A stretch of 64,000 nucleotides of DNA from Daphnia pulex. Its lineage: Eukaryota > Arthropoda > Branchiopoda > Diplostraca > Daphniidae. The stretch spans positions 8,903,482 through 8,967,481 of the forward strand of contig NC_060028.1 of assembly GCF_021134715.1 (NCBI RefSeq). Reading direction: 5' to 3'. The notes below the pieces were generated by a model. That model did not search any database, was not told the origin of the DNA, and saw only the letters and a list, made by a program, of their open reading frames with translations. The first letter of the stretch is position 1. Every line of letters begins with the position of its first letter. Of this stretch, positions 12,701-23,000 are shown piece after piece. The position numbers and the translations under genes were made by a program.

Positions 12701-13426
12701 TAAGCAAAAAACTTTTGAATCATGGCTCTCTCAAGGAAGTAGAGCAGCAGTGAAGTAAGTCAGGAAGAATAACTTTGCAAGCTTTCAGAGGGGGAGTCCT
12801 ATTTAAAGCTCAAAAGAAAGGATGATTTAACTAAATCTAAGCATCGCAAACACAATAAGCATTTGTACTGATGCCGATATGTTGATGTAGGGCTGACCAA
12901 CACAGGATGGAACTAAACCAGGGGGACATTTTGATTGATAAGATTCCACTGGAACTGGGGAGTTGTTTCCTAGATTGGTGAGCTGAGAGAAAAAAAGTAA
13001 TCCTATGCCTTTCAGGAAGCTACTTACCGAAAGGACGTCGTCACTGTCACTGTCAGAAGAGTCAGGCATAAATTGCTGTTGGTATGACCGACTCTGCTTG
13101 ACTTGTTGGATAGCTATCTCAGTAGCTAGGGCTGTTGAACAAGAGTTGGCTAGGTCTGTCACAGTAACAGTCTTGTGATTCAGATTGGGTGGTGGAGGTT
13201 GATGATGATGATGAGTTGATGTTGGGTGGTTGTTGCTTCTGCCCGCGATGTGATTGCTCTTCGGGACGGAATTGCCTTTGCTAGGCTTGCTCGGCTTTGC
13301 ACTGGCAGCGGACGTCGCAGGGGCTGTAGCTGCTGCTGGGTTGGCCAATGCACGATGCCCGACCTCGTGCTGTTTCACGCAGTTCCCTACACTTTCAGAA
13401 GCAGAATTCTGTACCACATTCTGCAT
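766..13426 (-). CDS. mask: Mask: multiple ankyrin repeats and single KH domain protein (ANKHD1/ANKRD17 family)
   Basis: Large scaffold and RNA-binding-type protein; in flies Mask is a Yorkie/Hippo cofactor and receptor tyrosine kinase modulator. Coding exons, all phase-consistent: 13426-13028, 11775-11568, 11488-11332, 10985-10208, 10139-9888, 9816-9581, 9512-7522, 7448-7156, 7045-6919, 6848-6549, 6471-5192, 5123-4746, 4571-1655, 1586-766 (about 3,379 residues). The first in-frame ATG after an upstream stop is 13426. Domains in order: acidic DSDSDD/VESFFVEESE start; ankyrin block 1 (about residues 255-740); glutamine-rich coiled segment in exon 7; ankyrin block 2 (about 1700-2035); basic RKREKKKRKK segment; SPKRPVKREEGWKEVVRR block; KH domain near 2365-2430 with GRAG as its GXXG loop; proline/glutamine-rich tail containing PIGTERA, as in ANKHD1. 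The exon 14 donor ATG|GTAAGT implies at least one more exon. The exon 12 donor (GTCTGA) is weak. Family assignment is very secure; exact ends are less so. Confidence 0.95.
11776..13027 (-). other. Mask intron 1 (about 1.25 kb)
   Basis: The longest intron of mask, bounded by a GTAAGTA donor after 13028 and a CCTGTAG acceptor before 11775. Splicing joins DDVLS to VESFFVEESE, reproducing the conserved acidic block of the family. Most of it is unremarkable T-rich and mixed sequence. It contains one plus-strand open reading frame with a good internal donor (see the 12594 entry). The only other long mask intron, about 345 nt between exons 3 and 4 (10986-11331), shows nothing notable. Confidence 0.8.
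12594..12827 (+). CDS. Possible small nested gene in mask intron 1, unknown product
   Basis: Not recognised. An ATG at 12594 opens a plus-strand frame of 54 codons with balanced, non-repetitive composition, unusual in this AT-rich intron. It begins MTRHKQAVDTIKSSG, contains a basic KRR motif and ends SQGSRAAVK followed by TAA at 12756. A perfect donor GTAAGT overlaps that stop at 12755. If used, splicing to the CAG acceptor at 12786-12788 keeps the frame and replaces the end with KGGVLFKAQKKG and a stop near 12827 (about 66 residues in total). An in-frame stop lies upstream of the ATG. Supporting signs are the splice pair, the composition and the basic character typical of small nuclear or ribosome-associated proteins. 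It could equally be chance, a degraded gene fragment or an old mobile-element piece. Confidence 0.3.
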
Positions 13427-14190
13427 CTTCAACAAAGTAGGCAATTGTCGAATACATGAGCCAAACGGCCGTTTTTGATCGCCGGCGAGCTTCTTAAATT
13501 AACGAGACTTTTCTTTGATCCAAAAATGGGGACTTATGATAGCCTTTTGGGTGTATTGCAACGACGACAGACTCTCCACTGACCTACACAGCCGCCATTT
13601 GTCTACGTTCATTCGTACAGCCCAATGGCTAAAAAGGCCGGATGTCTCTTAACGCCATCTATTGGACATGAACTTGATTGCTTGGGAAAATGCGGGCTTT
13701 ATAGCGACATCTATGACTGATTTTAAAAAATAAGAAAAAACGAGGTTTAGAATTTAGATGGTTTTTTGTTTTCGTTATTCTCAATTCTCAACTTAAACAT
13801 AAAATAAGGATAACTAATAAATCCTAGGTATATTAAAAGAAGAGTTTTGATATAAAAACACGAAACTTGAATAACCACGATGTATTCAAAAACTATTTTT
13901 CGTACGGTTGGATACAAGGAACACAAAAATAATTCGTTAATGTACGCGATGTTTTTTTTATTCGATTGTTTCACATCGAAAGTAGGTAGTGTTTGTTTTG
14001 CAAGACAACCCCAAACCCTAGGATTTTTGGCAACATAAATAATAAAAAAATTACGAGATTACCATTCGAACATCGTATGGATCTAAAAGCAGCGATAGAA
14101 AAGGCAGCCGCACTGCTGTCCCAACATGATTGGCGAATTAAAAATGAACATAATGAAAAATTTAGGACAAGAGCTCTTTTTCTTGAACAT
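13427..14190. other. Spacer between mask start and KLHL end
   Basis: Holds the mask 5' leader and promoter (about 13.43-13.65 kb) and the 3' untranslated region of the kelch-like gene. A CCGCCATTT element (13592-13600, YY1/Pho-like core) lies upstream of mask. On the minus strand an AATAAA (plus-strand TTTATT at 13957-13962) is a plausible poly(A) signal for the kelch-like gene. A CTCF-like motif lies at 13653-13665 between the two units. Genes on this strand are head-to-tail about 765 bp apart. No further coding sequence seen. Confidence 0.5.
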
Positions 14191-16819
14191 TCATGAAGGC
14201 CGGTTAATGATGGCTATTCCAGCATAACTGCGTCCGATACCCATACATGCAGGTAACATTGACCAAGTATTGGCTGTGGGGTCGTAAACTTCGACCGAGT
14301 TTAAATTTGTCGTTCCATCATCACCTCCAACGACGTAGATTAGACCATCGTGAGTCACCACACCTATTAAAGGAAATGAAACACACAATAATTGAAATGC
14401 TTAGAAATGATTATGAGTATGAATCTTACCCGCATTTCTCCGACACAGCGACATATCCGCTGCAGATGTCCACGATTTCGTTGCAGAATCGAATTTTTCA
14501 ACTGAACGTCGAACCATGGGTCCATCGTGACCACCAATGGCATAGAGAAAGCCGTTCAATACCCCCACACCAGCTCCGCTACGTCGGCAGGCCTGACCAT
14601 AATTACATAATCCATTATTAAAACGTCTCCATCCGAACGGAATATGCGTTTTAATACTGTACCATTTCCCCAACTAAGTTCCAAGAATCGGTTTCAGTGT
14701 TGTAGCATTCAACCGATGACAGGCAATGCCTCGAAGCCCCATCGTATCCACCAACCTTAAAACCAAATGCTAGACTTAGTCAACTCTTATCTACACGGGT
14801 TTTTGTTCTGCATATTTACCGCATACAAGAGACCATTCAAAACACCGACGCCAACGCTGCTGCGCCTTGTATTCATGGAAGCTATTGCACGCCATTCTTG
14901 CGTTGCCGGGTCGAATTTCTCAGCAGACATCAGGCCAGTCGATCCATCAAATCCTCCGACCTGGGGTAACAACGAACCACGATCAAAGGAATCCGCACAA
15001 AAGTTGATTTTTCTTGAAGCTTACAGCATAGATGAAATTATTCAAAACGGCGACACCCAAGGTAGATCTGCGCGTCTCCATGTCAGGAGCTGGAAACCAC
15101 TGATCCAAATTTGGCTCATAGAGATCAACTGTGCGCACTCGTAGGGATCCGTTGAATCCACCAATTGCATAAATGCGTCCACAAACAGATGCCAAACCCG
15201 CTCTGATGTAAGAAAAGAGAACGCAATCAACATTTGTTTTGTTCGTAGAAGTTGAAGATATTTACCTGCAACGTCTAGTGGGCATTTCCGCCAATTGATT
15301 CCATTTCTCGGTTTCGAAATCGTAGCACTCAACTCCGCGAATTGCTTTCGGACTTTGGCCACCAACGACGAGAAGAAGCTAAAAAGTATTCAAAATTAAA
15401 ATTCGCCGAGGTTTGATAAAAGTAAAATTAAATCAAAATACTTTCGGCAAGCCGATTGGTAATCTTGGACGAGTTCTAGAAGTTTGATAAATCCGCTTTT
15501 GATCAGCTTTGAGCAGATGATACTTAAGAGCTTCAATCAACAAATCTTTGCCTATGAAATAGTTATTTTAATAAAGTTGTCTTAAAATTTTCAACTTATT
15601 CACGGATGCTTACAATGAGCATTGGATCGCATCAAAGTGTTGGTCTCGACATGTTGCAAAAGGTAGTCTTGGGAGAGGAGGGGAAGACGAACATATTCCA
15701 TAAGGGCAGGTAATTCTGAATTTCTACTAGCGATGTCGGCATTCACCCAGTTCATGACAGCTTCGTATACCTTAAGAATAAAAATAATTTTAGGACAAAA
15801 CAACAGCACACTTTCAATGAAATTTTAAACCTTTTCTTCCGAAGGTACTGTCAACTTGTCACTACTAATAATACGTATCACATCTTGGCAGTTTAGACTG
15901 GTGAATTCTTCTCCGTCTACTACGTCACTGCAACCAATCACCAAATTTTGAATTAAATGTCAAGTTTCTAATAATTGGGAAAATTATTTGCAGTAGTACC
16001 TAAAGTGTTGGGAAGTATATTTGTCAGCTAAATTCAATAGATCTATGCAGCCATGGAGATCAGCGAACGCTCGGATTCCAAGACAGTTGGAGGGATGCAA
16101 TTGAGTGACAAGAAATTCACTACAAGCTTCTTTGACATCAAACATTTGCAAAAGATTCGCGGCCGGCAGCAAGATCTGCACAAATAACTTATTGGAGTTG
16201 CTTTTTTATTGTAAAGCTAAAACAATTAATTTTTTTTAACCTGAACATTATCTTCATTGACTTGAATTTCAGAAGAATAAACATATTCTAGCAGGAGTCC
16301 AAGGGCCTTGGGATCCACATCTTGGAGAACAATTCTGTTCTGATTACTTTCTTCAAAGCAACTAAACATTGCATGAAAGTAAGGACTGCAAGAAGCTAAA
16401 ACTGCTCTATGAGCAGGGAATTCTTCTTGATTTGTGGTTATAAGGACAACATCACAAAGAAATTTGTCTCTGTTCATAAACAATAAAGAAAGGAAGTGTT
16501 ACTTCATGTTTGAGCATTGAGAAGGGAAGAAGAGCATACTTTCTCATCATGTTGAATTTCGCAAATGATTTTGAAAAGTGATCTGAATTGCGATAAGATG
16601 GCCTCTCAGGAGAAGACTGGGCAGATTCTTTCTGAGAGCTTTCATCGAGAGAGTTTTGACTGGCATGGCGTAGGAGAAGCTTGCTAAAAAAAGACGGGAA
16701 CATGATTAATAATAAGAAACCATATTTTAAGCCTTACAAATGAAAAGTTGTAAAACATACTGGACATTTAGATGATCTGTAAAATCCCTAGAAGACGAAC
16801 TATTAGAACTAGTCGACAT
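14191..16819 (-). CDS. Kelch-like protein, KLHL2/KLHL3 type (BTB-BACK-kelch CUL3 adaptor)
   Basis: Substrate adaptor for CUL3-RING ubiquitin ligases: the BTB and BACK domains bind CUL3 and the kelch propeller binds substrate (vertebrate KLHL3 targets WNK kinases). Thirteen phase-consistent coding exons: 16819-16761, 16683-16540, 16469-16241, 16175-16000, 15927-15831, 15770-15614, 15551-15442, 15378-15266, 15202-15025, 14960-14820, 14755-14663, 14592-14430, 14363-14191 (610 residues; vertebrate KLHL3 is about 590). Serine-rich N-terminus; BTB about residues 60-170 ([26 protein letters not shown]); BACK about 180-290 ([17 protein letters not shown]); six kelch repeats from about 320 to the end, with [57 protein letters not shown] and GGDDG. 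The end [14 protein letters not shown] matches the KLHL2/3 C-terminus closely. Some donors are weak (GTTTAA, GTTAAA, GTACAG), but each is confirmed by frame and homology. Confidence 0.93.
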
Positions 16820-17348
16820 AGCGGGCAGATCAAATTAGACGACCAACATCAGCTAGGTTTAAAGACAACACACAATATGGAGGTAATATTCAAGACTAGA
16901 TGACACAATTTCGTCACTTTTCTTGATCAATATCAAGCGTCGCGCACACAATTTGGCTCAATCAACGACTTGTTTTGGTTTGTTTTGCTGGTTTGGTTTT
17001 CCGTTGTGCGCTAAAGCAGTCGACACTAATTTCAAGGCCGTTCTTTATGGCTTCCGCTTCTCCCAGCACACAGCACAGGCTTCGGCCTTCGGAGCAGGTT
17101 TGATTTGCTTACGCAACATTTTTCATTTTCTGTTTAGAAAATCGATAAAGCAATATGTTATTGAAAGCAATTCAAAAATAATTGGAAGATGACGTAAAAG
17201 AATATTTTTTTGCACTTGAACGGTTTCTCATATTTTTGAAATGGCTGTCGGAAAGTAGTGCCACCTGGCGGTTAATATATGAAGCCATTACTTGACGTGA
17301 CTTGACATCGCAACGCTGTCTCACCTGTCTTGAATAAAAATTTAAGAA
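16820..17348. promoter_or_regulatory. Divergent intergenic region between KLHL and Ly6 genes
   Basis: About 530 bp separating two oppositely oriented start codons, so both promoters must lie here unless distant first exons exist. The sequence is mixed, with a GC-richer part at 16.93-17.10 kb. A CTCF-like motif lies at 17258-17271, about 80 bp before the Ly6 start codon. No clear TATA box was recognised. Confidence 0.5.
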
Positions 17349-18015
17349 ATGGCACCGATTCGATCCTTGGGCGTGTTCGCCAGCATTGTTATATTTTATT
17401 TATTTGCTATCAGAGAAGGTATATCATTTGTTTACTATTTAAAAAATCAAGCAATTGAAATTTTGATTTTGCCGTGTTTATAAAATGTCACCGAAACCAC
17501 TGTAGAGCGATTTGAACGTGTGCTTGTTTTGACGTTTTCCAGCGTCTTAAAAATACAAAAATGCTTACGATCTTAAACGAAGAATTTTGAAGCTAACCTG
17601 TTTTCTTTTATTTCTTTTAGGTACTGGTATCAAATGCTGGGTATGCAGATCCTTGGAAGATCCCAAATGTGCTGATCCGTTTGACAACACATCCACACCC
17701 TTTTTCGACTGTGCCACCTTCCCTGAAGTAACTCACCTACCAGGTGTGAAGGCCACCATGTGCAGAAAAATCCGTCAGAAGGTGAATGGAGAGTGGAGAT
17801 ACATTCGCTCTTGTGCCAGGCTTGGAGAGCCTGGTATCGGTGGAGATGAACGTTACTGCCTTCAAAGATCAGGGACATTCAACATTCACATTGAAAGCTG
17901 TACCTGCAACAGCAAGGATGGATGTAATGCCGCCAGCTCAATGCTACCTTTGAATCTCATGATGTTAGGTTCTGTTTCCTCAGTTTTAGCCCTATACCAC
18001 CTCAACAGGTTGTAA
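17349..18015 (+). CDS. Ly6/uPAR (three-finger) GPI-anchored protein 1
   Basis: Small secreted, membrane-anchored protein of the insect UPAR/Ly6 group, members of which act in septate-junction assembly, ion-channel modulation or signalling; the specific role here is unknown. Two exons, 17349-17418 and 17621-18015, joined in phase 1 (154 residues). Residues 1-23 form a signal peptide (hydrophobic VFASIVIFYLFAI). The mature part starts near GTGIKCWVC and has ten cysteines in the order expected of a three-finger fold, ending SCTCNSKDGCN. Then follow a small-residue cleavage site (NAASS) and a hydrophobic tail, typical of GPI anchoring. An AATAAA at 18172 is a plausible poly(A) signal. The neighbour at 18592 is a tandem paralogue. 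Family assignment is strong; orthology to a named fly gene was not settled. Confidence 0.9.
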
Positions 18016-18591
18016 TGTGTGTAATCTATCTGATTTATCTCCACATCATAGTAATATGAATCTCAAGCCATTTTATTCATTCCATTCAAGCCGTCCAACC
18101 GCCTGAATTTTTACGCCGTCCATAAAGTGCCTTTTTATCAGTGAAATGAAAACGACTACACACATGTAGAAAATAAACGATTGTTTTTAAGTCGCTGATT
18201 TATTATTTTCTTTGCTTTATTGGCCTTTCCACACAAGGAAACGAAATATTTCCCTGTTTTATATCTGACAGACTGACACGCACCTCGATTCATTGATGTA
18301 TTGAATTTCACTGTGATCGTATTATGAAAAATAAAATCGTGTAAAAGAGATTTCTTTCTTTATCTTTTTTTAAAGCTAAAATTATATTTTTTTTAAATGT
18401 TTTTTTTTTAAATAAATTCAATTTTCATCGACTCTAGATGAACGTGGCAACCGTGTATCTTGAAAGTTCCTCAACAGAATTGTTTTGGGCGGTGGCGTTT
18501 TTTTGATCACCTTTTTATAAATGCAAATTATTTAAATAATATCAAATATACCTTTTTAAAATCTGCAAGTGAATCTCACTTGAATTTTTCA
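18016..18591 (+). other. Spacer between the two Ly6 genes
   Basis: Contains the 3' untranslated region of the first Ly6 gene (poly(A) signal AATAAA at 18172) and, in the T-rich remainder, presumably the promoter of the second. No coding sequence or distinct repeat seen apart from A/T runs around 18360-18420. Confidence 0.5.
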
Positions 18592-19189
18592 ATGGCTGCC
18601 CAAATTGTGTTGATTCAGTTGTTCGTCATCACCTTATTCGTCCAATCAGGTATGAAATCGACACTCCATGTTGTTTACCTGAATTGAGCACACAATGTCG
18701 TTTTTATTTCTCCACAGGTTTTTCCATCAAATGTCACCAGTGTTCTTCCAGCCAAGATGCCAAAGGGCAAGACAATTGCGGGGCCTACAAATTGTTTGAC
18801 ACCAGAAAAAGTATACCTGTAGACTGCAACAGCGATGAATCTGTTACACCAGGAACGTTCTGTGTAAAAATCACGCAGCAGGGTCCCCGAAGCTTTGTCT
18901 GTAAGACCAAGATCAACCACCCAATTTAATGCTGAAGAATTTTAAACATAATTTTTTGTCTATCTCAGGGGATGGACGCTGGAGACAGGTCATCCGTCGC
19001 TGTGCATCTGTGGCCGACACAGGTGTGACAGGTGTGTGTAATTGGGGAGTGAAGGAGAATGGTGTCTACTGGGAGGAATGCTACTGCGCTCAAGATGGTT
19101 GCAACGGCAGCAGTCATATCTCCACAACCCTTTCTGCAATGATCCTGCCGTTGTGCCTCTCCATATTCATGAGATACTTTGCATGGTAG
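18592..19189 (+). CDS. Ly6/uPAR (three-finger) GPI-anchored protein 2
   Basis: Tandem paralogue of the preceding gene, 153 residues in three exons: 18592-18649, 18718-18900, 18969-19189. Signal peptide MAAQIVLIQLFVITLFVQS; mature protein starts GFSIKCHQCSSS. Ten cysteines, ending ECYCAQDGCNGSS, followed by a hydrophobic C-terminal segment (AMILPLCLSIFMRYFAW), consistent with a GPI anchor. The intron after the signal peptide has the same position and phase as in the first gene. A second intron splits the codon before DGRWRQVIRRC, at the site matching NGEWRYIRSC in the neighbour, where no intron is present. The sequences have diverged strongly outside the cysteines, so the duplication is old. 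Function not assigned. Confidence 0.9.
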
Positions 19190-20046
19190 CCTCACAAGGT
19201 CTCATATTTCCCTTTCTTTATGTGAATTATTTCCCATCGTAAACATTTTCTCAGCACACAGTGCCTTTAAGCGGCTGATCTGGTAGTTAGTTATACCTTT
19301 TTGCACACCATTTGACAATTCAGCATTTTTTCTTTTTCAAAGAGTGTGATGTTACTTAAAAAACAACACGTACATATCCGTCCAGAATCGTGCGTAACCA
19401 TCCGTCCCTTTTTGTTTCGTTCCAGAGTGAAAATGTCTCTCCCAAAAACAAAACAAATAGAAAAAAGGAATTTATTTTATAGTGAAAAATACTGGATGCT
19501 GCAGGTTGATATACCAACGACAATTCTTGTAGAAGAAATAAAAAAAAAGATGAAAGTATTTGGATGCTTTTCTATACTGGATATCATGATGGATGTTTTG
19601 TCATTCTTTTCGCACTGACAAGAGAGAGAGAGAGGAAGGAAGCCGCAATGCATCACACCCGGTACTACCTCTTGGGTATGTCAACGTTGCAGTTAGATCA
19701 CCATTCTGCCAGCAGTCGGCGAAAGAAGTTTTTTATTTTCCCTCGTAAAAGAGAAGAAAAAAAAAGAAACTGTGAAGCTTTCCGGTTTCTTTTTTCTCCC
19801 CCTCTGTTCTTCCTTGACAACGAGAGAAAGAAGGAAATAAGTTCCAGGAGTCAGGAGTAGCATCCTGATATCATAGAGCAGCCAGCTCCTTATTGTATAC
19901 CAGAAGCGGCTGCAAACAAACAAAAAGTTTTTAAGTCTTTTTTCTTTTTCTCCTATACGTTTTAACTGTTTTTTTTTATTTCCTGTTTGCGACGGTATTC
20001 GCGTATAGCACCCACAAAAAAAGAAGTTGCTTCAACTTTCTTTTCT

Positions 20047-20061
20047 CCCCCCCCCCCCCCC
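20047..20061. repeat. Poly(C) homopolymer
   Basis: A run of 15 C in a T/C-rich context. Similar C runs occur at 23390-23402, 28362-28374, 33048-33060 and 48080-48091, all outside coding exons. Confidence 0.9.
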
Positions 20062-23000
20062 TCTCTTTTTGCCCAGGGAACAGGTTTGTATTCACACGCA
20101 ACCAACCCCCTCCCGTCCTGGGCTGGAGTAAAAAAAAGTGAGTGAGTGAGAGGGGGGTGAAGTAAGAGAAACGTGTAAAGCATTTCCGTCTGTGAAACAT
20201 TTCGAGGGTTGGCATGTACTACTACGTAGCAGCAGCAGCACTGGAAATCTTTGCTACGTGTTTCCGGGGGCCATAGCAACAACAACAACCGCGACTCTCT
20301 ATACACTCTAACCCGAAACTCTTTTACAGACATATCAAGACACAACTACTACTACTACCAACTATTCCTCCTTCCAAACACACACAGTTGCATTATTTCG
20401 CTTCAATCTCGCTGTGACGTGTAGGAGCTATATATATACACCCATGTGTGTGTGGAGGGGGTATATATCTAAGCTCTTTATTCGGGGCTGTCGACTCTTT
20501 TATTATTTCAATGACTATGAAAGAAGCAAAAATTCAGTTTTATTTATTTACTCGCGTCATTTTTTGGTTGTTTTTTTTTCCCGAGGACCACCAACGGCGG
20601 TTTTTAAACGACCGATAAAAACCCGAGTGTATACAAGGGAAATGACGATTGCAGCAGCACCTTATAGGAATAATACAAGGGGGAGAAGGATTTAATCATA
20701 TAGGAAGACTTTGATGAAATTTTCCCCTTGTTGACTCTGTCCCGCAATTTAGATGAAAACATTTGATACGACAGTATAGTGATGGCACATCTAATATATA
20801 CGATGACATCTATCCGAGTAACACGAGAAGAAAACTGCTGGCCAAAAACGCATGTAATATGTATAACGGAATATATATCTATTCCGAGTTGAGCACTTGT
20901 AACTCGGTATGATGGCCAATATTGCCAATATCTGCTGCTGGCCTATACGTAGTACGTAGTGCGGATATGCGAAACTGCGACTTAAAAACGGAAATCCACC
21001 CTTGTCCCGAACGCTTGAGTCGTGAAACTTCCGGCAAGTCCACCCGTCGTGTAACGTATATATTATATCCCAGGCGCGTTTTTGTCTTTCAATTACCCAC
21101 TCCATCACAGTTTGGCATGGAGGAGCTATATACAGTTTCAAACTATAAACGTGGGTGGGTAAAAGTCTCAACTTTCTATTTCCCCCCTCCTTTTGGGGTG
21201 GAGGGAGGAATATTTAAATAAATTCATTTATTGTCTATGAGCGGAATTCCTATTTTATTCCGATGGAGGCCTTTGAAGTGGGCCAAGTGTTGCTCATCTA
21301 AACGGCTCAATCAGGAGCCGCCGCCGGCTCCTAATAGCCCTAATAAGCCCATTCAAAATGACTCTGTCTATATCAAGAAGTGTCGAGCCGAAATAGACGG
21401 ACCGTTTTGTAAAGTGGAAATCAAGTCAGGCTCCTAATGCGGCCCAACTGGCCGCCTAAAGCGATTCAGAGAGCTCCTACTACTATATAACTAGACATAG
21501 TCATTATTATTATACAAGAAGGGGCGAGTAGTTTCTTATTAGACTGTACAGGATCCCCGGCTAGGAGCAGCAGCAATCGATCGATACTGTAAATTCCTCG
21601 TATACCCAGTTGCAGTCCTTCTGCTCCTGTACCGTCGAGTCGATTTTCATATGTCGCCGGGGCGCGTGCCATCAATTTTCTCCTTCCTACTACTCGCTAT
21701 AAATGCGAATGGATCCTTAGTAGTTGCTAAATTTGTATATGAGAGACAGGAGCGCGCGGAGCGATGAGACTCGATGGACCTGTTTGATGTCTTTAATGAC
21801 TCTCCTCCTCGGCTCCTATCTGCACACAGCTAGGGTGTATAAGAGTTGGAGCGTTTGAGCGGAATAGGAGCCCCCTAAAGGAGGGGGTGGTATAGCTCGG
21901 GGGCATTTGAAACGAGGTCGAGTAGAGTAGAGAGAGAGAGAGTAGCCTTTCTCTCTCCTATGCAAAATAGGAGTTGTGCTCCTGATTATTACAGGGTCTC
22001 TCCCAACTTTGCCCGGCTGGCCGAACATTGGCCAACACCATCGGCGGACAGCACAGCAGCACTGGTAAATTTGATAGATAAAACGGTCAAAGGAAAAACT
22101 GGGCGTCAGCGAGAGCTGCTAGCTGCTGCTGTATTGAATAAATACGGTCGAGTGAGGGATAGAGTGGAGCAGCAGCACACATGATTCGCACACAGGGGGT
22201 GATGAGCAAAAAGAGGAGGAAGGGTCAGACTACTATACTATATACACGCGCAGGAGACGAGAGGAGCGTAATCGCAAAGTTTGTTGAAGCTCTTCTTGTG
22301 CCGGGTGCTGCTCAAACAAACACACACTCGAGGGACGGGGGCAGCAGCCAACAGCGAAAATCAGTCGAGTGTGTTGAGAGAGATGGACGATGGAGAGTGC
22401 TGCCAGGGATTTTATATATAACATTTGAAATGAATAAATGCGCGTGTGCCGATTTTTGAGACTATAGTCGGAAAGATAACAATCGCCCAGGTATATAATA
22501 CGGGCCAATTGGCATTTTTTGAAGCCAATTCCAAATTTGGTTTTGATTCGAAATTTGGTCAAAAACACGTTTGGAAATGATTGAAGATAATATTATAAAC
22601 TGGTTTAGATTAAAACAACATTTTAGCGAGTCAGTCGTGCTTAATTTATTCGGCGATTTTTGTTTTCACGCCTTTTTCTTTAAATTTAATCGTTTCGAAA
22701 TTTAAATGTAACTGCATAAGCCAGTCACGAATTCTACTCACGTAGTATTCTACTTTTTGGGCGTCGATTTTTATTTGATACCTAGTCTCAAACAGATGTG
22801 ACACCAAACCCAATAAATCTTTACCGAAATAAGTTGAATCATTTAGACCCGCCGAAAAAAACAAAACAAAAGAAAAAACAATTAGGAGGGGGGAGAAATT
22901 TGCATATTATTGCGAAACAAGATGCCTATCTCTCGATATAATTTACTGGAACGTGTCGTCGACGGCTCAAACAAACTTTGGAATGTTTCGGGAAAAATAT

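Noticed and set aside
13426..13444. Earlier mask start at 13444
   Set aside because: That codon is TTG; the first in-frame ATG is at 13426.
22646..22864. 72-codon minus-strand frame with fairly balanced composition
   Set aside because: No start context, no splice sites, no family resemblance; kept only as a possibility for RNA-seq to exclude.
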